Shown here piece by piece: positions 26,118 to 34,611 of a stretch of 56,636 nt of DNA. Each line of letters opens with the position of its first letter. Within the stretch, counting starts at the first letter, position 1. Source of the stretch: Caldatribacterium sp964426875 (GTDB lineage Bacteria > Atribacterota > Atribacteria > Atribacterales > Caldatribacteriaceae). Both the position numbers and the translations under genes were made by a program. Where the stretch lies: NCBI GenBank assembly GCA_964426875.1, contig CAYRSB010000010.1:1-56636 (forward strand). The letters run 5' to 3'. The notes beneath the pieces are model-generated. The model searched no databases. It was not told the origin of the DNA and was given only the letters and a program-made list of their open reading frames with translations.

Positions 26118-26945
26118 ATGCAGTTTGGATTGCGAATCCAAGACATTATCGGTCTTGTCCTTGCGGTTCTTATCGTGGCAATCCTTATAAGCATAATCCT
26201 GATTATCAGAGAGAACGCCAGAGAACGGAGGATGTGGCGGGAGGAAGAGTATGAAGAGGAAGAACCGCAAGAAAGACCGATACGGCGGGTTGTTTTCTCG
26301 CGAGCGGGAAAGCCCCAGGGCACTACGCCAGTAGCAGAGAAGAAGAGATTCTTTGTTCGCAAGGAGAAGAAGGAAGAGGAAGAAGAGGCAGTGATGCCTG
26401 CTCCAGAAGAAACGCACGAGGAGGTCGAGACTATACCCGTAGCTGAGGTGGTAAGGGAAGAGCCTCGAGAAGAACCAAAACAGGTGATCTTGGAGCGAGC
26501 ACTGCGGAAGTTGGAAAGTCTGGGAATCGATTTTGGCACGATGAAGCCACTGGTCGGGGAAGATAGTATTCATTTTTCTCCTCTCCTTTTTGAAGCCAGA
26601 GATGAAGTCAGAGCAGGCAAGGAACTCGGGGATGTGGTGATTCATACCGTTTTCAAGAGCATTCCGGGGTATTCTCCTGACGAAGTCGTAGACCGCTATC
26701 GTTCAGGGGATGTCTCAGTAGTGGAAAAACTTGAAGCCCGGGTGAAGACGAGGGAGGGTCGGGATTTTCTCATTGCCACAATGAATCTTTCCCACTTTGA
26801 AGTACCAGAACTTGACCGACAGTTTCGACTGGGGAATTTGGAAAATGAAGAATATGAGCTTTTGCGAGCTCTGAAGTTTGTGGATAGAACGACAAAGAGA
26901 GATTTTGCCCGTGTAGTGTACGCTCGTATCGTGGGCGAAGATTAA
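26118..26945 (+). CDS. Membrane-anchored hypothetical protein with charged linker
   Basis: About 275 residues. One N-terminal membrane helix (about 6-29) is followed by a ~100-residue highly charged, Glu/Arg-rich disordered segment, then a soluble C-terminal domain (about 125-275, ending near FARVVYARIVGED) that I do not recognise. ATG 26118 has GAGGGGTGGGGG upstream and is preferred over ATG 26103. The topology, with a helix near the N-terminus and a long acidic stalk, recalls envelope scaffold or division proteins. Its neighbours, two more single-helix proteins, support an envelope role by inference only. Confidence 0.6.
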   Translation: MQFGLRIQDIIGLVLAVLIVAILISIILIIRENARERRMWREEEYEEEEPQERPIRRVVFSRAGKPQGTTPVAEKKRFFVRKEKKEEEEEAVMPAPEETHEEVETIPVAEVVREEPREEPKQVILERALRKLESLGIDFGTMKPLVGEDSIHFSPLLFEARDEVRAGKELGDVVIHTVFKSIPGYSPDEVVDRYRSGDVSVVEKLEARVKTREGRDFLIATMNLSHFEVPELDRQFRLGNLENEEYELLRALKFVDRTTKRDFARVVYARIVGED

Positions 26946-26946
26946 A

Positions 26947-27114
26947 GTGAAAGGTTTCTCCTTTCCTCCTGGACCCTTCCTGAGGCGGCCGAGGAGTCAG
27001 AAGTGGTTTTGGGTGGTCTTTATTCTTCTTGCGGGTCTTTTTTTCCTTTTTCTCCTGCTTGGGCTTCTTCTTTCTTCAAGTTTTTGGGCTTTCTTTCCTT
27101 TGAGTGTGCTATAA
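26947..27114 (+). CDS. Small single-pass membrane protein
   Basis: Fifty-five residues starting MKGFSFPPGPFLRRPRSQKW, then one long hydrophobic helix (about 21-46) rich in Leu and Phe. The GTG start lies one base after the previous stop and its TAA lies inside the -10 box of the next gene. The positive N-terminal segment predicts a cytoplasmic N-terminus. No family recognised; the tight spacing is the main support. Confidence 0.5.
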   Translation: MKGFSFPPGPFLRRPRSQKWFWVVFILLAGLFFLFLLLGLLLSSSFWAFFPLSVL

Positions 27115-27115
27115 T
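27107..27115 (+). promoter_or_regulatory. Extended -10 promoter for the coiled-coil/LysM gene
   Basis: TGCTATAAT with a perfect -10 and TGn extension, in the same AGTGTGCTATAAT context as the sufC promoter. Start near 27122 would exclude the AAAGGA before ATG 27130 and so favours TTG 27151 as start codon. Confidence 0.55.
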
Positions 27116-27150
27116 TCAAAGGAAGCCTCATGTGTAGAGGGGGTGTAATC

Positions 27151-30090
27151 TTGAAGAATTGGCTTTCTCTTGGCTTTGCCCTTATTGCGCTCGTTGTTGC
27201 GGTTGTGCTTGCTGTGTGGTCTGGAGGCGTTGGACGAGGAGTACAGGAGATTGGAGGAAGAGTCGCCGAAATTGAGAAAAATGTACAGGAAATCCAAGCA
27301 CTCCCCGAGAACCTAACCAAGATTACGGAAAAGGTGGGGGCTCTTGAGCAGCAGATTGCCGATCTTGGGATCGTTAAAGAGGAAGTGCAGGGACTCTCTT
27401 CTTCCCTTGAAGCAAAGAGCAAGGATATCGAGGCCCTCAAAAAGAGTTTTGGAGAAGAATTGTCTCAAGTGCGGGACCTTTTGTCTTCCTCAGGGTCTCA
27501 GGTGGAGGAACTTCGCCAGGCCTTCTCCAGTCTCCAGGAACGTCTCCAGTCCTTCGATGCCAAAGTCGCTGGCATAGAGGAAGCCCTCAAGAAGGCCGAG
27601 GCCACCGAAGAGGCATTGCTTGAGCTCGGGGAGAGAATCAATGCTTTGAGCATAGACGAGCGATTTTCTGCCCTTTTGCGGTACTTTGAAGGGAAGATGG
27701 AGGAGATGAGAAAACTCGTTGATGAGCTTTCCGCTCGGCTTGGAGACTCGGAGAGCCTGCGCCGAGACCTTGAGACTTTAAAGGAAGACTTTGGAAAATC
27801 TCGAACAGAGATGGAGCGTCTGCAAGAAGAGTCATTGAAGACTCTTAGGGAAGAAGTCTTGAGTGTTTCAAAGACCTTCGAGGAATTCAAAGAAAATATC
27901 GCCTCCTGGCAAGCCTCTGTTGTTCCCTTGGAGACCTTCACGCAAGCTCTTCAGAATCTCGAAGAGAGGTTGAAGTCTCTTGAGGAGAAATTGAGGGCAG
28001 TCGAAGAGGAAACGCGGGGCGGTCTTGAAAAGCTCAAGAGCCTTTTCGGGAAGCTCGAAAACTTTGTTGTGGAACTTCAGAGTGTCCAGAAAAAACAAGA
28101 AACAACGCTTGGAGACATAGGGAAGCAACTTGAAGAAAGACTCAAGTCTCAGGAAACCCGAGTCCTTGCCCTTTCTGAAGCCTTTAGCCGGTTGGACACT
28201 TTGGAGGGAACGATTCGGGAGCTCCAAAATAGGGTGGGTGCTTTGAGCGTTGATGAACGATTTTCAGCTCTCTTGCGCTACTTCGAAGAGAAACTTGGGG
28301 AGCTTAGGAAGAGACTTGCTGAGACGGAAGATCTTCGCAAGGACCTTGAAAATCTGCGAGGGACCTTTGAAGTCTCGAAGGCAGAGAGTGAGCGTCTCCG
28401 CAGGGAGGAGCTTCAAGTTCTTGAGGAACGCCTTAAGAAACTCGAAGAGAGACTCCAAGAGAGTGTGACCAAGGTAGAAAGCGAGATGGAACGCCTGCAG
28501 GAGGTTCTCGAAAAAGTCGAAAACCTTGCCTTACAGGTTGAGGGGGCACAGACCAAGCAGGGAGAGATCCTTGAGGATTTTAAGGGAAGCTTATCTTCTT
28601 TCAAAGATAGAGTGGCTGCTTTTGAGGAGGAACTCAAGAGTGTCTCTTTGTCTTTCTCTTCTTTCCAGGCCGAATTTCAGAGGGCTCAGGGAACAATGCA
28701 AGAGATTTCCGACAATCTCAGAAGCTGGCAAGAGAAACTCTCTGTTCTTGAGAAAGACATGCATACCTGGAAGGGAGAAGCGATTCAGTCTCTGCGATTG
28801 GAAATCGAGGCATTCCTTGCTTCCTTGCCCACTTCAGAGGAGCTTCAGAAAGTGCTTTCTGACGTTTCCTCCCTCCTTGAGGAACAAAACGGTATCCGTG
28901 CCCGTATTCAAGAGCTCAGTACAGAAAGGGAGAACATTCTGAAGGAGCTGGAGGGGAAAGGGAAGGATATTGCCGCCTTGCAGGAAAGCATCTCTCTTCT
29001 TTCCCAGAAAGGGGACGAGGCAACCATTCGCCTGGAGGATCTTGATAAAAAGCTCCGAGAATTTCTGACAACCCAGAAGAACCTTGAGGAAACGCTCAAG
29101 AAGCATGAAGAGGAGATTAAGGTTCTGAGAGACACCCTCAAGGCCAGGGACGAAGAAGCAGGGAAAGTGATAGGGGAATTTACCCAGAAGGTCGACCTTC
29201 TTTCGAAAAGTGTGGCGGAGTTGGTGGAGCGCTTCGGAGAAATGGAAGAAACTCGGGGAGCTTCTCTTCCCTCCCTTCAGGAAGACCTCAAGGGAGTGAA
29301 GGAGGGACTTCGTCTTCTGGACGGCCGCCTTCTTGAGCTGGAGAGTTTCGCCAAGGAGATTCTCAAGAAGGACCTTGAAGCAAAAGTAGCCTTGGTAGAG
29401 GAGAAGATGAATGCTTTGCAGGGAGAAATTGAAAAATTTTCTCAAACGTACACTCCCTCTGGTCCGGAGTGGGATACAGTAAAGAGCTTTCTTGAAGAAC
29501 TCAAAAAGAGCAAAGAGGACCTGGCAAAGCGAATGGAAGAACTCTCCAAGCTTGTAGGGGAAACGAAGGAGAAAGAAGTAGCAGAGAAGGATGTAGAGTC
29601 TCTCCTTAAGGAGAAGGAGATGCTGCGGAGCGAGATCGAGCAGTTTGCCAAGGAAAAGACGTCTTTAGAGGAGGAATTGACCAGGAAGAAAGAAGAAATT
29701 GTTCGAATCGATCAGGAACTTGAACTTTTACGAGCTCAAAAGGGCTCCGCCGAAAAAATTCAAGAACTTGAGAGGGAGAAGGAGCAAGCTCAGAGCGAAG
29801 CGAGGGGTCTACAAAGTAAGCTTCGAGAAAAAGAGTCACAGATTGAAGCTTTGCAGAAAAGGAATGAAGAGCTCACCATGCAGCTTGAAGAAGCAAAGAA
29901 GTTTACCTCTTACATCATTCTTCCCTGGGACAATCTCTGGAGCATTGCCCGTCGGTATTACCGGGACGGGAGAAAATGGAAAATTATCTGGGAAGCTAAC
30001 CGAGACATACTTCCTAATCCCGAGAGACTCACGCCTTACGTAGAAATTCGCATCCCGCGCGTCATCGACAACGCCTTGGAAGAGAAGTGA
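27151..30090 (+). CDS. Giant membrane-anchored coiled-coil protein with C-terminal LysM domain
   Basis: About 979 residues. One N-terminal membrane helix (about 5-25) is followed by roughly 900 residues of nearly continuous coiled coil rich in Glu, Lys, Leu and Ser. A LysM-like domain closes it (YIILPWDNLWSIARRYYRDGRKW, then PNPERLTPYVEIRIP). Inside the coil, ALSIDERFSALLRYFE recurs as ALSVDERFSALLRYFE exactly 199 codons later, and flanking sequence is also similar, so the rod contains a ~200-residue duplication. LysM binds peptidoglycan glycan chains. The layout suggests a tether or spacer between inner membrane and cell wall, which is an inference. TTG 27151 has GAGGGGGTG; ATG 27130 is the alternative. 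Confidence 0.75.
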   Translation: MKNWLSLGFALIALVVAVVLAVWSGGVGRGVQEIGGRVAEIEKNVQEIQALPENLTKITEKVGALEQQIADLGIVKEEVQGLSSSLEAKSKDIEALKKSFGEELSQVRDLLSSSGSQVEELRQAFSSLQERLQSFDAKVAGIEEALKKAEATEEALLELGERINALSIDERFSALLRYFEGKMEEMRKLVDELSARLGDSESLRRDLETLKEDFGKSRTEMERLQEESLKTLREEVLSVSKTFEEFKENIASWQASVVPLETFTQALQNLEERLKSLEEKLRAVEEETRGGLEKLKSLFGKLENFVVELQSVQKKQETTLGDIGKQLEERLKSQETRVLALSEAFSRLDTLEGTIRELQNRVGALSVDERFSALLRYFEEKLGELRKRLAETEDLRKDLENLRGTFEVSKAESERLRREELQVLEERLKKLEERLQESVTKVESEMERLQEVLEKVENLALQVEGAQTKQGEILEDFKGSLSSFKDRVAAFEEELKSVSLSFSSFQAEFQRAQGTMQEISDNLRSWQEKLSVLEKDMHTWKGEAIQSLRLEIEAFLASLPTSEELQKVLSDVSSLLEEQNGIRARIQELSTERENILKELEGKGKDIAALQESISLLSQKGDEATIRLEDLDKKLREFLTTQKNLEETLKKHEEEIKVLRDTLKARDEEAGKVIGEFTQKVDLLSKSVAELVERFGEMEETRGASLPSLQEDLKGVKEGLRLLDGRLLELESFAKEILKKDLEAKVALVEEKMNALQGEIEKFSQTYTPSGPEWDTVKSFLEELKKSKEDLAKRMEELSKLVGETKEKEVAEKDVESLLKEKEMLRSEIEQFAKEKTSLEEELTRKKEEIVRIDQELELLRAQKGSAEKIQELEREKEQAQSEARGLQSKLREKESQIEALQKRNEELTMQLEEAKKFTSYIILPWDNLWSIARRYYRDGRKWKIIWEANRDILPNPERLTPYVEIRIPRVIDNALEEK

Positions 30091-30113
30091 TGGGACAAAG
30101 GGGGAATGTCTCT

Positions 30114-30629
30114 ATGGATTTTCTGGAAGTTGTTGCCACTCGCAGAAGCATTCGTAAATTCAGGGCCGAAGATGTAACTGATGAGGATGTTAAGGCTATT
30201 CTCGATGCTGCCCGTCTCGCTCCTTCGGCGAATAATCTTCAGCCTTGGAAATTTATCATAGTGCGGAATGAAAAAAAGCGTCGCCTCATCGCCCAGGCCT
30301 GTTTTGGGCAGGAGTTTGTGGGAGAAGCTCCGGTCGTCATCGTTGCCTGTGCTACGGGAAGAGGGGGATGTATCGGGGGGTACATGGAGAGTTGGCCGGT
30401 AGATGTGACCATTGCCATAACACATCTTATGCTCGCGGCTTGGGCGAAGGGTCTTGGAACCTGCTTCATCGGTGCTTTTGACGAGGAGAAAATAAGGGAG
30501 GTTTGCCAAGTTCCACCGGAAGTACGGGTGGTGGCTGTTATCCCCTTGGGGTACCCGGTGAAAATACCTCAAGCAACCTCTCGCAGGCCCCTTGAGAGGA
30601 TATACTGTGAGGAAGTATTTGCAGAGTGA
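30114..30629 (+). CDS. Nitroreductase-family flavoprotein
   Basis: FMN-dependent oxidoreductase of 171 residues. The FMN-binding RRSIRKF start, LAPSANNLQPWKFI, and GLGTCFIGAFDEEKI are family marks. ATG 30114 has AGGGGGA nine bases upstream; an in-frame GTG at 30087 overlaps the previous gene. Substrate unknown; enzymes of this size reduce nitro compounds, quinones or flavins. It overlaps the DUF951 gene by four bases. Confidence 0.85.
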   Translation: MDFLEVVATRRSIRKFRAEDVTDEDVKAILDAARLAPSANNLQPWKFIIVRNEKKRRLIAQACFGQEFVGEAPVVIVACATGRGGCIGGYMESWPVDVTIAITHLMLAAWAKGLGTCFIGAFDEEKIREVCQVPPEVRVVAVIPLGYPVKIPQATSRRPLERIYCEEVFAE

Positions 30630-30868
30630 CGGTGGTACCTTTGGGTGTCCTGTATCTCGAGGTCGACGATGTCCTGACTCTGAGAAAGGCGCATCCCTGT
30701 GGGAGTTTTCAATGGAAAGTCATCCGTTTGGGAGCGGACATTGGTATAAAATGTCTGGGATGTGGCCGCTTTGTGATGATTCCCCGAAGGAAACTTGAGG
30801 GGAAAATCCGTGGAATTCAAAGGCAAGGCCAAAACCTGAAGCCTAAAGATTGTTTCATAGAGGTGTGA
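30626..30868 (+). CDS. DUF951 small protein
   Basis: Eighty residues with the DUF951 pattern: DDVLTLRKAHPCGS, then GADIGIKCLGCGRFVMIPR. Three cysteines could bind zinc. The GTG overlaps the nitroreductase stop and ychF starts one base after its own stop. DUF951 next to ychF is a frequent arrangement in Firmicutes and relatives, suggesting a translation link. Confidence 0.85.
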   Translation: MTVVPLGVLYLEVDDVLTLRKAHPCGSFQWKVIRLGADIGIKCLGCGRFVMIPRRKLEGKIRGIQRQGQNLKPKDCFIEV

Positions 30869-30869
30869 T

Positions 30870-31967
30870 ATGGGGCTTCAAGTTGGTGTTGTGGGCCTGC
30901 CTAATGTAGGAAAGACGCTTCTTTTCAATCTCCTCACCGGGGGACGGGCTGAGGTTGCCGGGCATCCCTTTTCCACCATTTCCCCCAATAGAGGTGTTGC
31001 CGGAGTCCCCGACGAGCGTCTTGAAATTCTTGCTCGTATTCTCAACCCACCTCAAGTGGTTCCCGCTACCGTGGAGTTTGTCGATGTAGCAGGCCTCGTG
31101 GAAGGAGCAAGCCGGGGAGAGGGTCTGGGAAACCAATTTTTGAGTTACATTCGAGGTGTAGATGCAGTGGTGGAGGTTTTAAGGTTTTTCGAGGATGCCA
31201 CCATCCCCCATGTTTTGGGAAGCCTTGACCCTCTGCGAGATCGGGACATTGTGGATATGGAGCTCGCCCTTTCAGACCTTGAAATTATTGAGAGGCGCCT
31301 TGAAAAACTCTCCGATCTTCTTCGCAAGACTAAGGATGAGAAGTTGCAAAGAGAAAGGGACGTTTTGCAGAGGTGTCATGAGAATCTTTCCCGGGGTGAA
31401 CCACTCCGGGTGCTTTCCCTTTCCCCTGAGGAGGAAGAACTGATACGGCCGTACCAGTTCATCACCGCGAAGCCCATCATATACGTAGCTAATCTCTCCG
31501 AAGAGCGGTCTTCTCTTTTGCTCTTTGAAGAGGCGAGGAAAAACTTCGAAGAGAAGGGGCTTTTCCTTATCCCGATTTGGGTGCGACTCGAATCAGAACT
31601 TCAAGAGCTCGACAAGGAAGAAAGGGAAGCATTTTTTCAAGAGTTTGGCATTCCTGGTTCTGGTTTTCCTCGTCTTGTACAAGAGGCTTATAGGGCTTTG
31701 GGTCTTATTACTTTCTACACCTATGGAGATAAGGAACTTCGAGCCCGAGAGCTTGTGCGGGGAACGAAAGCCCCGCAGGCAGCTGGCAAGGTACACACCG
31801 ACATGGAGAAAGGGTTCATTAAAGCGGAGGTCATAAACTTTGAGGAGCTTCTGAAATATGGATCTCTGGAACGAGCTCGTCAGGAGGGGAAAATCCGTTA
31901 CGAAGGCAGAGATTACGAGGTTCAGGATGGAGACATCCTATACTTCAGATTTGCTCCCCCTCACTGA
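30870..31967 (+). CDS. ychF: YchF/OLA1-type ribosome-associated ATPase
   Basis: Obg-related P-loop NTPase of 365 residues. G1 is GLPNVGKT, switch regions include PFSTISPNRGV, and G3 is DVAGLVEGAS. The nucleotide-specificity motif reads NLSE (residues near 210) in place of NKxD, which is why YchF prefers ATP. A coiled coil and C-terminal TGS domain (KAPQAAGKVHTDMEKGF) complete it. Its 3' end overlaps the convergent radical SAM gene by 23 bases. Confidence 0.93.
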   Translation: MGLQVGVVGLPNVGKTLLFNLLTGGRAEVAGHPFSTISPNRGVAGVPDERLEILARILNPPQVVPATVEFVDVAGLVEGASRGEGLGNQFLSYIRGVDAVVEVLRFFEDATIPHVLGSLDPLRDRDIVDMELALSDLEIIERRLEKLSDLLRKTKDEKLQRERDVLQRCHENLSRGEPLRVLSLSPEEEELIRPYQFITAKPIIYVANLSEERSSLLLFEEARKNFEEKGLFLIPIWVRLESELQELDKEEREAFFQEFGIPGSGFPRLVQEAYRALGLITFYTYGDKELRARELVRGTKAPQAAGKVHTDMEKGFIKAEVINFEELLKYGSLERARQEGKIRYEGRDYEVQDGDILYFRFAPPH

Positions 31968-33171
31968 GGGTCGTGTCTCTCGATAATTTTTCCTGAGTCT
32001 GCCACTGTCCGAAGAGTTTTCCTTCTTGAGCGAGTGTTCCAAGGAACTTTTTGAACCAGGGTGGTAGTGGTGTGCTTTGCCTTTTACCCCAAGGTGTTCC
32101 AGGAAGGGGTAAAAAGGTGTGGGCATGGATTATGGCTCCAAGACGTGTTATGCGAAGCATGAAGTCTTCAGTTTCCCTGAGATCTTCTTCTGTTTCTCCC
32201 GGACACCCGAAGATAAAATCGACGTACACCGTGAAACCTGCTCTTACGATGTTTTCTGAGGCTTTGAGGACGTCCTCGAGAGTGTGTCTTCTCTTCATGC
32301 GCCGGAGAAGGCTTGTGCTTCCGGATTGAGCTCCGATGACGATGTTTTTGTTGTCAACGGTTTGCCGGAGAAGGGAGAGTATCTCCTCAGAAACGAACTC
32401 TGGACGAACTTCGGAAGGAAAGGAACCAAAGAAAATCCTTCCTTTCTTTTCAAGAATTTTCCGAATACCCGTGAGGAGATTCGTCAAGGCTTTTGTGTTC
32501 GGTCTCTTCCCATCTTCAGAACCGTATGCCAGGGCATTGGGGGTGATGAAGCGAACGTCAACGCACTCTTTGTATTTTTTCATGGCCTTAATGTGCTCAA
32601 AGATAGATTCAAGACTTCGGTGTCGCATGGTCCTTCCGAAAATTGCTGGTGTCTGGCAAAAAGCACATCCAAAGGGACATCCCCGGCTGATTTCGATCGG
32701 CCCCAAAAATCCCAATTTGTAAGGGAAAGAGGGATAGCGATCGAAATCAACCCTCTGGGCGTCTATGATTGAGGCTTGAGGTAAACTTGGAAGACTCCCT
32801 GTGTAAAAGGAGGACACAAGGGAGAGGAAAACTTCTTCTCCTTCCCCTCTTACAAGAAAGGTATTGGGAAGGGTAAAGTCTTGAAAAGCGGCTGTTATAT
32901 GGGGTCCTCCACCACAGAAAAAGAGGTTGGAACGCTTGGGAAGGCTTTGGAGAAGGCGAATTCGCCTTTCCTTATCGGTGGTCATACTGGAGAAACACAA
33001 AAAAATCGGGGTATCCTCGGATATGATGAACTTTTCGGCCTCTTTTTCGGTGTTGCTCAGGACGACCCTGCTTTTTGCCCAGAGGGAGCTTTGGGACAAG
33101 GCTCCGAGGAGGGCGTTCATACTGAAGCGGTTTTTGGCGCTGTACAGGAAAAGGAGAATCGATTCTTTCAT
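31945..33171 (-). CDS. B12-binding/radical SAM protein
   Basis: Protein of 408 residues. The N-terminal ~150 residues look like the cobalamin-binding-type Rossmann domain of this group (FFCGGGPHITA, LVRGEGEEVF). The radical SAM core has CPFGCAFC with Cys165, Cys169 and Cys172. It resembles the archaeal MJ_1487-like group of B12-type radical SAM proteins; role unknown. ATG 33171 has only a weak Shine-Dalgarno. It is divergent from malic enzyme and convergent with ychF. Confidence 0.8.
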   Translation of the reverse strand: MKESILLFLYSAKNRFSMNALLGALSQSSLWAKSRVVLSNTEKEAEKFIISEDTPIFLCFSSMTTDKERRIRLLQSLPKRSNLFFCGGGPHITAAFQDFTLPNTFLVRGEGEEVFLSLVSSFYTGSLPSLPQASIIDAQRVDFDRYPSFPYKLGFLGPIEISRGCPFGCAFCQTPAIFGRTMRHRSLESIFEHIKAMKKYKECVDVRFITPNALAYGSEDGKRPNTKALTNLLTGIRKILEKKGRIFFGSFPSEVRPEFVSEEILSLLRQTVDNKNIVIGAQSGSTSLLRRMKRRHTLEDVLKASENIVRAGFTVYVDFIFGCPGETEEDLRETEDFMLRITRLGAIIHAHTFLPLPGTPWGKRQSTPLPPWFKKFLGTLAQEGKLFGQWQTQEKLSRDTTLSEGEQI

Positions 33172-33217
33172 CGTCTTCCATTTTAGGCGTTGTCAGGGAA
33201 AAGTCAAAGAGAGATTT

Positions 33218-33240
33218 CCCCAATTGTGATACAATTGGGG
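33218..33240. promoter_or_regulatory. 23-bp palindrome over the malic enzyme promoter (candidate operator)
   Basis: A perfect 10-bp inverted repeat (CCCCAATTGT and ACAATTGGGG) around a three-base centre. Inside it lies the extended -10 TGATACAAT (33227-33235), so a dimeric protein bound here would block the promoter. The regulator is not identified. Confidence 0.6.
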
Positions 33241-33273
33241 AAAGCCCGTGTGGTGGTAAGGGAGGAAGAGGCA

Positions 33274-34605
33274 TTGCTGGAAAAACGAAGCGAAGAAGCC
33301 CTGAGGAAACCTTTTGAAGAAGCACTACAACTCCACGCTTTCTACCGGGGGAAGATTGAGACGACTCTCAAATGTCCTGTGAGGGACTACGGTGATTTCG
33401 CCATATGGTATACCCCTGGGGTGGCTGAAGTTTGCCGTCGTATTGCTGAAGAACGGGAGTTTTCCTTTCTCTATACCAATCGCTGGAATACGGTGGCGGT
33501 GGTTTCAGATGGTTCGAGAGTCTTGGGTCTCGGTAATATAGGACCGGAGGCAGCACTCCCTGTCATGGAGGGCAAGGCTCTTCTCTTTCGTTATTTGGGA
33601 GGAGTAGATGCTGTGCCTCTGTGTCTTCAGGTAGAGCGGCCTGAGGACCTTGTGGAAGCGGTAAAGATGCTTGAACCCAGCTTTGGAGGTGTCAATCTTG
33701 AGGACATTGCTCAGCCGGCCTGTTTTGCCATCTTGGAGAAGCTTCAAGAATCCTTGGAGATACCGGTTTGGCATGACGACCAGCAGGGTACAGCTTTGGT
33801 GGTATTGGCCGGGCTTCTGGGAGCTCTTGAAGTCGTGGGGAAGAAGATGGGAAACATTCGGGTTGCCCTTATCGGAGCGGGAGCATCAAATCTGCGTATT
33901 GCCTCTTTGCTTATGAAGGTGGGAGTACCAGGGGAAAACATTGTCCTTTGCGACAGTAAGGGTATCCTCAACCGGGAAAGAGAAGATATAGCCCGAGGAA
34001 ATCCCTGGAAATGGCAGCTCTGTTGCCTGACAAACAGGGAGAATCTCAGGGGAGGAAAGAGGGAAGCCATAGAGGGACGAGATGTGCTCATTGCTCTCTC
34101 AAGCCCTGGTCCGGGAGTTATCGAGCCGGGATGGATTGAGAGAATGAACAAGGATGCTATCGTTTTTGCCTGTGCCAATCCCGTTCCTGAAATCTGGCCT
34201 TGGGAAGCGAGAGAGCATGGGGCAAGGATCGTGGCTACGGGAAGATCGGATTTTCCAAATCAGATCAATAATTCTCTTGGTTTCCCTGGCCTTTTTCGAG
34301 GAGTTTTGAGTGTACAGGCTCGGAAAATTACCGACGAGATGTGCCTTTCGGCAGCCTTTGCCCTTTATCGTTTTGCCCAGAGGCGTGGTCTTAGAGAGGA
34401 TTACATTATCCCCAGCATGGAGGAGTGGGAGGTGTACGTGGAAGAAGCCAAGGCCGTTGCTGCAGTGGCAAAGGAACAGGGATTGGCCCGAAGGGACTGT
34501 TCCTTAGAGGAAGTAGAGGAAGAATCTCGGAGGCTTATCCTTCGAGCTCGGCGAATGGTTGAAGAGGCCACAGAGAGTGGCGTCATTCCCATTTCAAAGG
34601 AGTGA
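33274..34605 (+). CDS. NAD(P)-dependent malic enzyme
   Basis: Oxidative decarboxylation of malate to pyruvate; 443 residues, the short bacterial form. N-terminal YRGKIETT, YTPGVAEVC, metal-site VWHDDQQGTA and the nucleotide fold GAGASNLRIA are present; FACANPVPEI and DFPNQINN close the catalytic part. TTG 33274 is chosen because AGGGAGG lies eight bases upstream and the length then fits the family. The frame is open upstream to TTG 33190, through the promoter palindrome. Fumarase genes follow directly, so fumarate-malate-pyruvate conversion is encoded together. Confidence 0.88.
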   Translation: MLEKRSEEALRKPFEEALQLHAFYRGKIETTLKCPVRDYGDFAIWYTPGVAEVCRRIAEEREFSFLYTNRWNTVAVVSDGSRVLGLGNIGPEAALPVMEGKALLFRYLGGVDAVPLCLQVERPEDLVEAVKMLEPSFGGVNLEDIAQPACFAILEKLQESLEIPVWHDDQQGTALVVLAGLLGALEVVGKKMGNIRVALIGAGASNLRIASLLMKVGVPGENIVLCDSKGILNREREDIARGNPWKWQLCCLTNRENLRGGKREAIEGRDVLIALSSPGPGVIEPGWIERMNKDAIVFACANPVPEIWPWEAREHGARIVATGRSDFPNQINNSLGFPGLFRGVLSVQARKITDEMCLSAAFALYRFAQRRGLREDYIIPSMEEWEVYVEEAKAVAAVAKEQGLARRDCSLEEVEEESRRLILRARRMVEEATESGVIPISKE

Positions 34606-34611
34606 AGAGGG

